The translations under genes were made by a program, and so were the position numbers. DNA of 64,000 bases from Comamonas antarctica (GTDB taxonomy: Bacteria > Pseudomonadota > Gammaproteobacteria > Burkholderiales > Burkholderiaceae_C). How positions within the stretch are numbered: the first letter of the stretch is position 1; each line of letters starts with the position of its first letter. Shown piece by piece: positions 16,797 through 26,810 of this stretch. The notes below the pieces were generated by a model. It worked only from the letters and a program-made list of their open reading frames with translations, made no database searches and had not been told where the DNA came from. The stretch is taken from NCBI RefSeq assembly GCF_013363755.1, contig NZ_CP054840.1:2783501-2847500 (forward strand), written 5' to 3'.

Positions 16797-18509
16797 GTGA
16801 ACCAACCTACCCCCGCCATCGTTTCGCAACAGGCCGTGCGCACCCTGCCGCGCTGGGCGCTGGTATTGCTGTGCCTGGCCTATGTGGTGCCTGGCTACGT
16901 CGGCCGTGCGCCCTGGAGGAACGCCGACATCACGGCCTTCGGCTACATGCTGGCCCTGTTCGAGGGCCGCACCGAATGGATGGCGCCGCTGGTCGGCGGC
17001 ATGGCACCGCAGACCGACGGCCTGCTGCCCTACTGGCTTGGCGCCTGGGCGCTGCAGCTCGCGCCCGCGGCCATGCCGGCGGAGATGGCGGTGCGCGTGC
17101 CGTTCATGCTGCTGCTGCTGCTGGCCATGGCCGCGACCTGGTGGGGCGTCTACTGCCTGGCGCGCAGCCCTGGCGCGCAGCCCGTGGCATTTGCGTTTGG
17201 CGGCGAGGCCAACCCGATCGACTATGCGCGCGCCATGGCCGATGGCGGCCTGCTGGCGCTGATCGCGAGCCTGGGCCTGGCCCAGCTGTCGCATGAGACC
17301 ACGGGCTATGTGACCCAGCTCGCCTGCACGACGCTGGTGTTCTTTGCCGCCGCGGCCATGCCCTACCGCAACGCCGCGCCGGCGTTGGCGATGCTCGTCG
17401 GGCTGGCCGGGCTGGTGCTCGGCGGCGCCCCGACCATGGCCGTGCTGATGGGCCTGGGCTGCGCCGCGCTGGCCTGGCTTTCGCCCGTCGAAGCCACGCG
17501 CGCCGCGCGCCTGTGGGCGCTGGCCTGGCTGGGCAGCACGCTGCTGGCCGGTCTGCTGGCGACGCGGCTCGATCTGTGGCAGTGGCGCATTTCGCTGCCG
17601 GCCTGGGGCAGCCCGGAATGGGGCAGCCTGCTGCGCCTGCTGGCGTGGTTCACCTGGCCTGCCTGGCCGCTGGCGCTGTGGACGCTGTGGCGCTGGCGCC
17701 GGCAGATCGCGCACCCGATGCGCCACCGCCATCTGGTGCTGCCGATCTGGTTTGCGGGGCTGGCTTTCTGCGCCGCGCTGGTCACGCAGCCCGCCGACCG
17801 TGCGCTGCTGCCAGGCCTGCCGGCCATTGCCACGCTGGCGGCATTTGCGCTGCCCACGCTGCGGCGCAGCATCAGCGCGCTGATCGACTGGTTCACGCTG
17901 CTGTTCTTCAGCGTGTCGGCAATTGCGATCTGGGTGATCTGGATCTCGCTGCAGACCGGCTTCCCCGCCAAGCCCGCGGCCAACGTGGCCAAGCTGGCGC
18001 CGGGCTTCGAGTCCGAATTCTCGCTGCTGGCGCTGGCTGCGGCGCTGGCCGCCACCGTGGCCTGGTGCGCGCTGGTGGTCTGGCGCACCTCGCGCAACCG
18101 CGCCGCGATCTGGAAAAGCCTGGTGCTGCCGGCCTCGGGCGCGACGCTGGGCTGGCTGCTGCTGATGAGCTTGTGGCTGCCACTGCTCGACTACGCGCGC
18201 AGCTATGCACCGCAGGTGGAACAGGTCATGGCCTCCATCGGCGACCCGGCACCGCGCTGCGTCGCCACCTACGGTCTCAGCCGCGCGCAGTTGATCGGCC
18301 TGGAATTCCACGGCCAGGTGGCCACGACGCAGATCTCCACGACCAGCAAGAACCGCCGACCCTGCGACTGGCTGGTGGCGGATGCGCAGATGTGGGATGC
18401 GACACAGGATCGCGTGCTGCTGGACGGCTGGAAGCCGGTGGCGCGCATCGCGCGGCCCACGGTCAGGAGCGACCAGTTGATCCTGCTGCGCAAGCGCCCC
18501 GCGCGATGA
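16797..18509 (+). CDS. GT-C-type membrane glycosyltransferase-like protein (ArnT/PMT-like)
   Basis: About 570 residues with 11-12 hydrophobic helices covering residues ~15-475 and a soluble C-terminal part. The first extracytoplasmic loop (APWRNADITAFGYMLAL, then LLPYWLGAWALQL) resembles the acidic catalytic loop and the LxYWL segment of ArnT and protein-mannosyltransferase family 39 enzymes, which use lipid-linked sugars. Donor and acceptor are unknown. The GTG at 16797 is the chosen start; an in-frame TTG at 16767 is possible and neither has a strong ribosome-binding site. The stop overlaps the ATG of the MATE gene (ATGA), so the two are coupled. Confidence 0.7.
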   Translation: MNQPTPAIVSQQAVRTLPRWALVLLCLAYVVPGYVGRAPWRNADITAFGYMLALFEGRTEWMAPLVGGMAPQTDGLLPYWLGAWALQLAPAAMPAEMAVRVPFMLLLLLAMAATWWGVYCLARSPGAQPVAFAFGGEANPIDYARAMADGGLLALIASLGLAQLSHETTGYVTQLACTTLVFFAAAAMPYRNAAPALAMLVGLAGLVLGGAPTMAVLMGLGCAALAWLSPVEATRAARLWALAWLGSTLLAGLLATRLDLWQWRISLPAWGSPEWGSLLRLLAWFTWPAWPLALWTLWRWRRQIAHPMRHRHLVLPIWFAGLAFCAALVTQPADRALLPGLPAIATLAAFALPTLRRSISALIDWFTLLFFSVSAIAIWVIWISLQTGFPAKPAANVAKLAPGFESEFSLLALAAALAATVAWCALVVWRTSRNRAAIWKSLVLPASGATLGWLLLMSLWLPLLDYARSYAPQVEQVMASIGDPAPRCVATYGLSRAQLIGLEFHGQVATTQISTTSKNRRPCDWLVADAQMWDATQDRVLLDGWKPVARIARPTVRSDQLILLRKRPAR

Positions 18510-19861
18510 AGTCCGAACTCTCCACCATTGCCCGCCATGCACTCACGGTGCTTGCGGGCCAGTTGGCCATCATGGCTTTCGGCGTCACCGACACCATCGT
18601 CGCGGGCCGCTACTCGCCCGCGGCGCTGGCCGCGCTGTCGGTGGGCTCGGCGGTGTTCATCAGCGTCTATATCTCGCTGATGGGCATCCTGCAGGCCTTG
18701 CTGCCGCTGTGGGCCGAGCAGCGCGGCGCGGGCCGGCTGCCGGCTGTGGGTCGATCGCTGCGCCAGTCGCTGTACCTGTGCCTGGGCATCTGCGTGATCG
18801 GCATGTCGGTGCTGCTGGCGCCCGACGCGCTGCTGCGCTGGGCCGATGTGCCCGATGCCCTCAAGGCCGATGTGCGCCACTATCTGAACATCCTCGCCTG
18901 GGGCCTGCCGCCGGCGATGCTGTTTCGCATCTACAGCACGCTCAACCAGTCGCTGGGCCGGCCGCAACTGGTGACCTGGCTGCAGGTCGGCTCGCTGGGG
19001 CTCAAGCTGCCGCTGTCGATCTGGTTCACCTTTGGCGGCGCCGGCCTGCCCGCGCTCGGGGTCGCCGGCTGCGCCTGGGCCACGCTGGTGGTCAACTACA
19101 CGCTGCTGGGCGTGGGCCTGTGGCTGGTGCGCACCCGCGCGCTGTATGCGCCGCTGCAGCTGTGGCAGCGCATGGAGCGCCCGGACTGGCAGCAGATCGG
19201 CCAGTTCCTGCGCCTGGGCTTGCCGGCGGGCCTGGCGATCCTGGTGGAAGTCACGTCGTTCACGCTGGTGGCGCTGTTCGTCGCGCGCCAGGGCAACCTG
19301 GCCGCGGCCAGCCACCAGATCGCCGCCAATCTGGCCGCGGTCTGCTACATGGTGCCGCTGTCGCTGTCCATTGCCTGCAGCGCGCGCGTGAGCTGGTGGC
19401 GCGGCGCGGGCAATGAGGCGCATGCGCGCCAGCTGGTGGTGCTGGGCTGGCGTCTGGCGGCGTTGATGGGCCTGCTGCTGGGCGGACTGCTGCTGCTGGG
19501 CCGGCATGCGCTGGCCTCGGTCTACACCAGCGATGCCGAAGTCGCCGCGCTGGCGGCCTCGCTGCTGCTGTGGGTGGCGCTCTACCACGCGGCCGATGCA
19601 GTGCAATGCTTTTGCGTCTTCGTGCTGCGCTGCTACCGCATCACCGTGGCGCCGCTGCTGACCTATTGCGTGCTGCTGTGGGGCGGCGGCCTGGCCGGTG
19701 GCTACTGGCTGGCCTATGGCGGCATCGGCCCCTGGAGCGGCCGGCCCACGCCCGCGCCGTTCTGGGCCGCGAGCGCGCTGGCGCTGGCCGTGACCGCCAT
19801 CGCCTTCAGCGCGCTGCTGTGGCGCGCACTGCGCCCGCGCACGGCGCCGCGCGCCGGCTGA
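18506..19861 (+). CDS. MATE-family efflux transporter
   Basis: A 451-residue protein with 12 predicted transmembrane helices. The opening segment (HALTVLAGQLAIMAFGVTDTIVAGRYS) matches the MATE N-terminal half, and the second half repeats the fold from RLGLPAGLAILVEVTSFTLV. The family exports cationic drugs or metabolites in exchange for H+ or Na+. Coupling to the preceding membrane glycosyltransferase hints at a shared job in envelope or exported glycolipid chemistry, but that is only context. Its stop codon directly abuts the phoR stop on the other strand, with no spacer or terminator. Confidence 0.9.
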   Translation: MKSELSTIARHALTVLAGQLAIMAFGVTDTIVAGRYSPAALAALSVGSAVFISVYISLMGILQALLPLWAEQRGAGRLPAVGRSLRQSLYLCLGICVIGMSVLLAPDALLRWADVPDALKADVRHYLNILAWGLPPAMLFRIYSTLNQSLGRPQLVTWLQVGSLGLKLPLSIWFTFGGAGLPALGVAGCAWATLVVNYTLLGVGLWLVRTRALYAPLQLWQRMERPDWQQIGQFLRLGLPAGLAILVEVTSFTLVALFVARQGNLAAASHQIAANLAAVCYMVPLSLSIACSARVSWWRGAGNEAHARQLVVLGWRLAALMGLLLGGLLLLGRHALASVYTSDAEVAALAASLLLWVALYHAADAVQCFCVFVLRCYRITVAPLLTYCVLLWGGGLAGGYWLAYGGIGPWSGRPTPAPFWAASALALAVTAIAFSALLWRALRPRTAPRAG

Positions 19862-21220
19862 TCAGGTTTCGGCTGGCGCCGGCAACGCCGTGGCGCGCAG
19901 TCGCTGCGCGGGGAAGATCACCGAGAACGTCGAGCCGCTGCCCACGGTGCTGCGCACCTCGAGCCTGGCATTGTGGCGCTGCAGCACATGCTTGACGATG
20001 GCCAGGCCCAGGCCCGTGCCGCCGGTGTCGCGCGAGCGGCTGCGGTCGACGCGGTAGAAGCGCTCGGTCAGCCGGCTCAGGTGCGTGGCATCGATGCCCG
20101 GGCCCGCATCCTGCACCGAGAACGTCGCGCTGCCATCGGCATGCGCCTGCCAGCGCACCACCACACGCCCGCCGGCCGGCGTATAGCGCAGCGCATTGGC
20201 CAGCAGATTGGAGAACGCGCTTTGCAGTTCGGTGGCTGCGCCCGCGATCTCGCCCAGGTCCGCGCCGGGCGGCGAATCGGGAAACTCGATCTGGTGCGGC
20301 TTGCCATGCACACGCGTGAGCGCCATCGACAGCCCGCGGGCTTCGTCCTCACACTGGCGCAGCAGCAGGCCGACCGGTGTCCACTGCGTGTATCCGGGCA
20401 AGGGACTGCCTTCGAGGCGCGACAGCGCCAGCAGGTCCTCGACCAGGTGCTGCATGCGCGCCGACTGCTGGGCCATCAGGCCCAGGTAGCGCGCACGTTC
20501 GTCCTCGGGCAACGGCAGGGTCTGCAGGGTTTCGACGAACCCCACCAGCACCGTCAGCGGCGTGCGGATCTCGTGCGAGACGTTGGCCACGAAGTCGCGG
20601 CGCATGGCTTCGGCCTGCTCCTGCGCGGTGACATCGCGCGCCAGCAACAGGCGCCGTCCATCGCCATAGGGATAGAGCTGCACCGACAGCCGCACCGGCC
20701 GCGACGGCGTGCTGTCGCGGCCCTGCAGGATCAGGTCATGGGAGAAGTCCTGCGCATGCAGGTATTGGCTGAAGGCCGGATCGCGCACCAGGTTGCCGAT
20801 GTTCTGCATGCGGTCGCGTGCCGCATCGAAGCCGAACTGGCTGTTGGAGATCTGGTTGCACCATTCGATGCGGCCCTGCTCGTCCAGCAGCACCACGCCG
20901 TTCGGGCTGGCCTGCAGCGCCGACAGCATGTCGTTGAGGCGTTCATCGCTGGCCTGGGTCTGCTGGCTCTGCAGGCGCAGCCAGCGCCGCGCACGCTCGC
21001 CGGCCTCGCCCCACAGCCCGCTGCGCTGCGCGGGCGCGCTGGCCAGGTCGGCGCGGCGCAGCCACGACAACAGGCGGCCGGCGCGCCAGCTGTCGTCCGC
21101 CAGCCACAGCCAGCTGGCCAGCAGCACGCCGATCAAGGCCCCGGGCCAACGGCACAGCCACCATCCCACCGCGCCGCCCGCAAGCTGGATGCACACAAAC
21201 CAGAAACTACGCCAGACCAT
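19862..21220 (-). CDS. phoR: Phosphate regulon sensor histidine kinase PhoR
   Basis: A 452-residue membrane kinase. The start MVWRSFWFVCIQLAGG at 21220 gives two N-terminal hydrophobic segments (about 5-20 and 25-40). A PAS domain (LQASPNGVVLLDEQGRIEWCN) follows, then HisKA with the phosphorylated His in NVSHEIRTPLTVLVGF. The HATPase has its N box (FSNLLANALRYTP) and G boxes (DAGPGI, GGTGLGLAI). An upstream in-frame ATG-like start at 21274 adds 18 residues not typical of the family. It is the last gene of the pst-pho operon, 76 bases after phoB, and should signal phosphate limitation through PhoU and the Pst transporter. Confidence 0.96.
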   Translation of the reverse strand: MVWRSFWFVCIQLAGGAVGWWLCRWPGALIGVLLASWLWLADDSWRAGRLLSWLRRADLASAPAQRSGLWGEAGERARRWLRLQSQQTQASDERLNDMLSALQASPNGVVLLDEQGRIEWCNQISNSQFGFDAARDRMQNIGNLVRDPAFSQYLHAQDFSHDLILQGRDSTPSRPVRLSVQLYPYGDGRRLLLARDVTAQEQAEAMRRDFVANVSHEIRTPLTVLVGFVETLQTLPLPEDERARYLGLMAQQSARMQHLVEDLLALSRLEGSPLPGYTQWTPVGLLLRQCEDEARGLSMALTRVHGKPHQIEFPDSPPGADLGEIAGAATELQSAFSNLLANALRYTPAGGRVVVRWQAHADGSATFSVQDAGPGIDATHLSRLTERFYRVDRSRSRDTGGTGLGLAIVKHVLQRHNARLEVRSTVGSGSTFSVIFPAQRLRATALPAPAET

Positions 21221-21296
21221 ATTTTTCGCCTTTTGCTGCGCCGCCGTGAAGGACCGGCGGCGCCCACGGCGCATGCCATGCGCCGGATGCCCGGGA

Positions 21297-21992
21297 TCAG
21301 CCCTGGGCGGGGAGACTCAGGCGATAGCCCGCGCCACGCACTGTCTCGACCAGACTGCTGGCCTCGCCCAGCGCCTCGCGCAGGCGCTTGACATGCACGT
21401 CGACCGTGCGCTCCTCGATGAACACATGGTCGCCCCAGACCTTGTCGAGCAACTGCGAGCGGCTGTGCACGCGCTCCGGGTGCTTCATGAAGTAGTGCAG
21501 CAGCTTGAACTCGGTCGGCCCGAGCTTGAGCGGCTCGCCGCTGTAGCTCACGCGGTGCGCGGCCGCATCGAGCACCAGCGCGCCCGCGCTGACCTGGTCC
21601 TGCAACTGCTCGGGTGCGCGCCGGCGCAGCACGGCGCGAATGCGCGCCAGCAGCTCCTGGGTGGAAAACGGCTTGGTGATGTAGTCGTCGGCGCCCGCAT
21701 CGAGGCCCGCCACCTTGTCGGGTTCGTCGCCGCGCGCCGTGAGCATGAGAATCGGCACGGGCTTGGTGCGCGCGTCGGCACGCCACTTGCGCGCCAGCGC
21801 CAGCCCGCTGGTGCCGGGCAGCATCCAGTCGAGCAGGATCACGTCGGGCAGCACGGCATCGAGTTCGCGCTGCGCCGACACCCCGTCTTCGGCCCAGATC
21901 GGCTGGAAACCGTTGTGCCGCAGGTTCACGGCAATCAGCTCGGCAATCGCGGGCTCGTCTTCGACAATGAGAACCAAGGGCAGTTTCTTCAT
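21297..21992 (-). CDS. phoB: Phosphate regulon response regulator PhoB
   Basis: A 231-residue OmpR-type regulator. The receiver domain has the acidic pair EDE, the phosphorylated Asp in VILLDWMLP (about residue 55) and the conserved Thr and Lys (MLTARG, YITKPF). The C-terminal winged helix (RVHSRSQLLDKVWGDHVFIEERTVDVHVKRLREAL) contacts Pho boxes; two candidates are visible in this window, before pstS and before ppk. It is followed by phoR, as usual. Confidence 0.97.
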   Translation of the reverse strand: MKKLPLVLIVEDEPAIAELIAVNLRHNGFQPIWAEDGVSAQRELDAVLPDVILLDWMLPGTSGLALARKWRADARTKPVPILMLTARGDEPDKVAGLDAGADDYITKPFSTQELLARIRAVLRRRAPEQLQDQVSAGALVLDAAAHRVSYSGEPLKLGPTEFKLLHYFMKHPERVHSRSQLLDKVWGDHVFIEERTVDVHVKRLREALGEASSLVETVRGAGYRLSLPAQG

Positions 21993-22010
21993 CCCTGTTG
22001 TCTTTCCGGC

Positions 22011-22712
22011 TTAAAGCACGGCCGATTCAATGGCGGCCATGGTCTGGTGGCGCACATCCTTGCCTTCCACCAGATAGATGATCTGTTCCGCGAGGTTCTT
22101 CGAGTGGTCGCCGATGCGCTCGATGGCCTTGGCCAGGAACAGCAGGTCCAGGCTCGCGGAAATGGTGCGCGGATCCTCCATCATGTAGGTGATCAGCTTG
22201 CGCACGAAACCGTCGAATTCCTGGTCGATCAGGTCGTCCTCCTTGAGGATCGCCACGGCGGCCTTGGTGTCGAGGCGCGCCAGCGCGTCCAGCGTCTTGC
22301 GCAGCAGGCCCGAGGCCAGGTCGGCGGCCACGCGCAGCTCGTTCGAAGGCAGCATGCGCGCCGAACCGCTGCCGATGATGGAGCGCACCATGCGCGACAT
22401 CTTGTGCGCCTCGTCGCCCATGCGCTCGAGGTTGGCGGTGGCCTTGGAGAAGGCCATCAGCAGGCGCAGGTCGCGCGCCGTGGGCTGGCGCCGGGCGATG
22501 ATCGACGACAGTTCGTGGTCGATCTCGACTTCCATCGCGTTGATCTGCTGCTCGGCCGCATCGACCTGCTCGGCGGCTTCGACGCTCAGCTCGGCCAGCG
22601 AGTAGATCGCCAGGCGGATCTGCGACTCGACCATGCCGCCGAGTTCCATCACGCGCGTGGAGATGCGGTTGAGTTCGCTGTCGAACTGGGACGAGAGGTG
22701 TTTTTCGTTCAT
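22011..22712 (-). CDS. phoU: Phosphate transport system accessory protein PhoU
   Basis: A 233-residue all-helical protein of two three-helix bundles. Metal-binding E(D)xxxD repeats appear at LERMGDEAHKM and IERIGDHSKNLAEQIIYLVEG. It restrains PhoR when phosphate is plentiful and tempers Pst transport. It lies 13 bases downstream of pstB and 18 bases upstream of phoB. Confidence 0.97.
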   Translation of the reverse strand: MNEKHLSSQFDSELNRISTRVMELGGMVESQIRLAIYSLAELSVEAAEQVDAAEQQINAMEVEIDHELSSIIARRQPTARDLRLLMAFSKATANLERMGDEAHKMSRMVRSIIGSGSARMLPSNELRVAADLASGLLRKTLDALARLDTKAAVAILKEDDLIDQEFDGFVRKLITYMMEDPRTISASLDLLFLAKAIERIGDHSKNLAEQIIYLVEGKDVRHQTMAAIESAVL

Positions 22713-22725
22713 GTTGCCTGTCTCC

Positions 22726-23511
22726 TCAGCCGAAACGGCCAGTGATGTAGTCCTCGGTTTCCTTGCGCTGGGGCTTGAAGAACATCTGCTCGGTCTCGCC
22801 GAATTCCATCAAGTCGCCCAGGTACATGTAGGCGGTGTAGTCGCTGCAGCGCGCCGCCTGCTGCATGTTGTGCGTGACGATCACCACCGTGTAGTCGTTC
22901 TTCAGCTCGGCAATCAGCTCTTCGATCTTGGCCGTCGAGATCGGATCGAGCGCCGAGCAGGGTTCGTCGAGCAGCAGCACTTCGGGCTTGATCGCGATGC
23001 CGCGCGCGATGCACAGGCGCTGCTGCTGGCCGCCGGACAGGCCCGAGCCGCTTTGCTGCAGCTTGTCCTTGACCTCGTTCCACAGCGCGGCCTTGCGCAG
23101 CGCCCACTCGACGCGGTCGTCCATATCGGTGGCGCTGAGGCGTTCGAACAGCTTCACGCCGAACGCGATGTTGTCGTAGATCGACATCGGGAACGGCGTG
23201 GGCTTCTGGAAGACCATGCCGATCTTGGCGCGGATCAGCGCCACGTCTTGCCGGCTGGTCAGCAGGTTCTCGCCGTCCAGCAGGATCTCGCCCTGCGCGC
23301 GCTGTTCGGGATAGAGCTCGAACATGCGGTTGAAGGTGCGCAGCAGCGTGGACTTGCCGCAGCCCGACGGGCCGATGAAGGCCGTGACCTTCTTCTCGGG
23401 GATATCCAGATTGATGTTCTTGAGCGCATGGAACTTGCCGTAATGGAAGTTGAGGTTGCGCACCGTCAGCTTGGACGACAGGGGGGAGACGGGAGTGTGA
23501 AGGGTCGACAT
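22726..23511 (-). CDS. pstB: Phosphate ABC transporter ATP-binding protein PstB
   Basis: A 261-residue ABC ATPase with Walker A GPSGCGKS at 47-54, the Q loop ([10 protein letters not shown]), the signature [16 protein letters not shown] and Walker [14 protein letters not shown], then the H-loop His (VTHNMQQA). It powers high-affinity phosphate import. The gene starts 16 bases after pstA. Confidence 0.98.
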   Translation of the reverse strand: MSTLHTPVSPLSSKLTVRNLNFHYGKFHALKNINLDIPEKKVTAFIGPSGCGKSTLLRTFNRMFELYPEQRAQGEILLDGENLLTSRQDVALIRAKIGMVFQKPTPFPMSIYDNIAFGVKLFERLSATDMDDRVEWALRKAALWNEVKDKLQQSGSGLSGGQQQRLCIARGIAIKPEVLLLDEPCSALDPISTAKIEELIAELKNDYTVVIVTHNMQQAARCSDYTAYMYLGDLMEFGETEQMFFKPQRKETEDYITGRFG

Positions 23512-23527
23512 GGGAAATTTCCTTGCC

Positions 23528-24427
23528 TTATTTTTGGCGGGTCAGCACACGTGCGAGGATGTTGAGGCCCAGCACGGCCACCGTGATCAGGAACACGCCG
23601 GCCCAGGCCAGCTGCTGCCAGTTCTCGTACGGGCTCATGGCAAATTTGAAGATGGTCACCGGCAGGCTCGCCATGGGCTTGCTCAGGTCGGCGTTCCAGA
23701 ACTGGTTGTTCAGCGCGGTGAACAGCAGCGGCGCGGTCTCGCCCGCAATGCGCGCCACGGCCAGCAGCACGCCGGTGATCACGCCGGCGCGCGCGGCCCG
23801 CAGCGTCACCATCATGATGACCTTCCACTTGGGCGTGCCGAGCGCATACGCGGCTTCGCGCAGGCTGGCGGGCACCAGCATCAGCATGTTCTCGGTGGTG
23901 CGGATCACCACTGGAATCACGATCAGCGCCAGCGCGACGACGCCGGCAAAGCCGGAGAAGCTCTTGAGCTGGGCCACGACCACGGAGTAGACGAACAGGC
24001 CGATCACGATGCTGGGCGCGGACAGCAGGATGTCGTTGACGAAGCGCGTGGTGCGCGCCAGCCAGCCGCGCTGCTCGTATTCGGCAAGGTAGATGCCGGC
24101 CATGATGCCGATCGGCGTGCCGATCAGCGTGGCCAGGCCGACCATCACGATCGAGCCGAAGATCGCGTTGATCAGGCCGCCCGCCTCGTTCGGCGGCGGC
24201 GTCATGTCGGTGAACAGCGCCAGGCTCAGGCCGCCCAGGCCCAGGCGGATGGTTTCCCACAGGATCCAGATCAGCCAGAACAGGCCGAAGGCCATGGCCG
24301 CCAGCGCCAGCGTCAGCGCCACCTGGTTGACGCGCTTGCGCCCGGCGTAGCGCGCCTGGCGCTGCGCAGCCAGCTCGGCCGCCTGCATGACCCGTTGGGC
24401 CGTTCCGTGCACGGGAGTCTGGCTCAT
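23528..24427 (-). CDS. pstA: Phosphate ABC transporter permease PstA
   Basis: A 299-residue inner-membrane permease with six helices. The EAA loop region reads [26 protein letters not shown], which docks PstB. The first four bases overlap the stop of pstC (ATGA), indicating translational coupling and a fixed permease ratio. Confidence 0.97.
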   Translation of the reverse strand: MSQTPVHGTAQRVMQAAELAAQRQARYAGRKRVNQVALTLALAAMAFGLFWLIWILWETIRLGLGGLSLALFTDMTPPPNEAGGLINAIFGSIVMVGLATLIGTPIGIMAGIYLAEYEQRGWLARTTRFVNDILLSAPSIVIGLFVYSVVVAQLKSFSGFAGVVALALIVIPVVIRTTENMLMLVPASLREAAYALGTPKWKVIMMVTLRAARAGVITGVLLAVARIAGETAPLLFTALNNQFWNADLSKPMASLPVTIFKFAMSPYENWQQLAWAGVFLITVAVLGLNILARVLTRQK

Positions 24428-25449
24428 GAACGAGCTCCTTCATTCTTTTGCAGGCGCGACAGCAGGATCTTGGACATCGACAGCACCACGAAGGTGATGA
24501 AGAACAGGATCAGGCCCAGATAGATCAGCGAGGCCTGGTGCAAGCCCGCGCCGGCTTCGGCGAATTCATTGGCCAGCGCCGAGGTGATGCTGTTGGCGGC
24601 CTCGAAGATCGACACCGAGTTGAGCTGGTTCATGTTGCCGATCACGAAGGTGACGGCCATGGTTTCGCCCAGCGCGCGGCCCAGGCCGAGCATCACGCCG
24701 CCGAGCACGCCGGTCTTGGTATAGGGCAGCACGACCTTCCACACCACTTCCCAGGTGGTCGAACCCAGGCCGTAGGCCGATTCCTTGAGCAGTGCCGGCG
24801 TGACTTCGAACACGTCGCGCATGACCGAGGCGATGAAGGGAATCACCATGATGGCCAGGATGATGCCGGCCGACAGGATACCGATCCCCACGGGAGGACC
24901 GGAGACGAAAGCTTCGAGATAGGGCACGCCCGCGAACAGCGACTGCAGCGGCGCCTGCACATAGGTGGCCAGCACCGGGCCGAAGACCATCAGGCCCCAC
25001 ATGCCGTAGACGATGGACGGCACGGCGGCGAGCAGCTCGATGGCGATACCCAGCGGGCGCTTGAGCCAGGCCGGCGACAGCTCGGTGAGGAACAGCGCGA
25101 TGCCGAAGCTCACGGGCACGGCAATCACCAGCGCAATGATGGAAGTGGCCAGCGTGCCGTAGATCATCACCAGGCCGCCGTATTGGTCCTGCACCGGATC
25201 CCAGACGCTGCTGGTGAAGAAGCCCAGGCCGTATTCATGGATGGCGGGCCAGGCGCCGACGAGCAGCGAGCCCAGGATGGCCGCCAGCAGGCCCAGGGTC
25301 AGCAGCGCCGCGGCGCGCGCGAGCCAGGCAAAGCCACGGTCGGCCCAGGCGCCGGACAGCCGCGTGAGGCGGCGGGGGGTGGGGGCGCGTGACGTTGCCG
25401 GGGTCGTTACGGACGCGGGCATCGGACGGGCAGTCGATGGAGTGGACAC
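24424..25449 (-). CDS. pstC: Phosphate ABC transporter permease PstC
   Basis: A 341-residue inner-membrane permease, partner of PstA. The EAA-type loop is [23 protein letters not shown] 35-residue Pro/Thr-rich cytoplasmic head precedes the first helix. It is separated from pstS by 77 bases that hold a terminator-like hairpin, so it is probably expressed at a lower level than pstS. Confidence 0.96.
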   Translation of the reverse strand: MSTPSTARPMPASVTTPATSRAPTPRRLTRLSGAWADRGFAWLARAAALLTLGLLAAILGSLLVGAWPAIHEYGLGFFTSSVWDPVQDQYGGLVMIYGTLATSIIALVIAVPVSFGIALFLTELSPAWLKRPLGIAIELLAAVPSIVYGMWGLMVFGPVLATYVQAPLQSLFAGVPYLEAFVSGPPVGIGILSAGIILAIMVIPFIASVMRDVFEVTPALLKESAYGLGSTTWEVVWKVVLPYTKTGVLGGVMLGLGRALGETMAVTFVIGNMNQLNSVSIFEAANSITSALANEFAEAGAGLHQASLIYLGLILFFITFVVLSMSKILLSRLQKNEGARS

Positions 25450-25487
25450 GCTGAGCGCCTCTTCAAAATGGTTTCAACACAAGCACC

Positions 25488-25516
25488 AAAAAGGCGGTGC
25501 ACCGGGGTGCACCGCC
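25488..25516 (-). terminator. Attenuator/terminator between pstS and pstC
   Basis: On the transcribed strand a stem GGCGGTGCA/TGCACCGCC (extendable to 11 bp) is followed by TTTTT. Partial termination here would give excess periplasmic PstS over the permease, a stoichiometry known for such operons. Confidence 0.75.
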
Positions 25517-25526
25517 GTGGCCTTGC

Positions 25527-26567
25527 TTACTTGACCGCGATCACCTTGCCGGAAGTGTCCTTGATTTCACCCCACGACTTGTAGATCACCTGCTTCACGG
25601 CTTCGGGCATGGGCACGTAGTCCAGGCCGCTGGCAGTGGCGTCGCCCGACTTGTAGGCCCACTCGAAGAACTTCAGCGAGGCGGCGGCTTGCGCGGGCTT
25701 GTCCTGCGCCTTGTGCATCACGATGAACGTGGCCGAGGTGATGGGCCAGGCATCCTTGCCAGGCTGGTTGCCCAGGATCTGGTAGAAGCTCTTGGTCCAG
25801 TCGGCGCCGGCGGCGGCGGCCTTGAACGAGGAGTCATCGGGCGAGACGAAGTTGCCGTCGCGGTTTTGCAGCAGCGCGTAGGTCATCTTGTTTTGCTTCA
25901 CATAGGCGTACTCGACGTAGCCGATGGAGTTGGGCAGGCGGCCGACGAAGGCGGCGACGCCCTCGTTGCCCTTGCCGCCGGCGCCGGTGGGCCAGTTCAC
26001 GGCCTTGCCTTCACCGACCTTTTCCTTCCACTCGGGGTTCACCGCGCTCAGGTAGTTGGTGAAGCCGAAGGTCGTGCCCGAACCGTCGGCGCGGCGCACC
26101 GGAGCGATGGTCGCGTCAGGCAGCTTCACGCCGGGGTTCAGTGCCACGATGGCGGCATCGTTCCACTTGGTGATCTTGCCCAGGTAGATGTCGCCCAGCA
26201 GCTTGCCGGTGAGCTTGAGCTGGCCGGGCTGCACGCCGGCGATGTTGACCACGGGAATGATGCCGCCGATCACGGTGGGGAACTGCACCAGGCCCTTCTT
26301 GGCCAGTTCGTCGTCCTTCAGCGGTTCGTCCGAAGCACCGAAGTCCACGGTCTTGGCTTCGATCTGCTTGAGGCCGGCGCTCGAGCCCACGGATTGGTAG
26401 TTGATCTTGACGCCGGTGGCCTTGTTGTAATCAGCCGCCCACTTGGAGTACAGGGGAGCTGGGAAGCTCGCGCCCGCGCCGGTGGCTTCCTGCTGGGCAA
26501 ACGCACTGCCCATGCCGGAGCCAGCGACAACACCAGCCACCAGAATTTGAATCACGGACCACTTCAT
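25527..26567 (-). CDS. pstS: Periplasmic phosphate-binding protein PstS
   Basis: A 346-residue solute-binding protein starting [12 protein letters not shown] with a signal peptide cleaved near [12 protein letters not shown] (residue 24). The phosphate pocket motifs [25 protein letters not shown] and DFGASDEPL, and later [15 protein letters not shown], are all present. The ATG at 26567 sits after GAGAGGTG; upstream in-frame codons are non-coding. It is first in the pst-pho operon, with a Pho box at 26624-26641. Confidence 0.98.
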   Translation of the reverse strand: MKWSVIQILVAGVVAGSGMGSAFAQQEATGAGASFPAPLYSKWAADYNKATGVKINYQSVGSSAGLKQIEAKTVDFGASDEPLKDDELAKKGLVQFPTVIGGIIPVVNIAGVQPGQLKLTGKLLGDIYLGKITKWNDAAIVALNPGVKLPDATIAPVRRADGSGTTFGFTNYLSAVNPEWKEKVGEGKAVNWPTGAGGKGNEGVAAFVGRLPNSIGYVEYAYVKQNKMTYALLQNRDGNFVSPDDSSFKAAAAGADWTKSFYQILGNQPGKDAWPITSATFIVMHKAQDKPAQAAASLKFFEWAYKSGDATASGLDYVPMPEAVKQVIYKSWGEIKDTSGKVIAVK

Positions 26568-26607
26568 GAACACACCTCTCAGGTTGGAAAAAACTGTGAT
26601 GTCCGTG

Positions 26608-26641
26608 ACTGTAGAAAGCATTTATGACGGCTTCGTGACAT
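26608..26641 (-). promoter_or_regulatory. Pho box and -10 element of the pstS promoter
   Basis: On the minus strand ATGTCAC-GAAG-CCGTCAT (26641-26624) forms two direct 7-bp PhoB half-sites with 4-bp spacing, close to the CTGTCAT consensus. Exactly 10 bases later comes TACAGT (26613-26608), a 4/6 -10 box, which is the geometry of PhoB-activated promoters where the Pho box replaces the -35 element. Confidence 0.8.
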
Positions 26642-26810
26642 GCGGCACGCCCGTCACATGCAATCAATATATTCCGTATCACGCATTTCATGCGATTGCC
26701 ACATTCCCGGTGTACGCTCTGGCTCCACGCGGTGGTGCGACCACCGTTTTGTGCTTCCTACAGCAACCCATGCCTGTTTCGCATGCGGTTCCGTGACCGG
26801 TCCCTGTCCC

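Noticed and set aside
21267-21285. Hairpin CGGCGCAT/ATGCGCCG between phoB and phoR taken as a terminator
   Set aside because: No T run follows on either strand and phoR is normally cotranscribed with phoB; at most a minor RNA structure.
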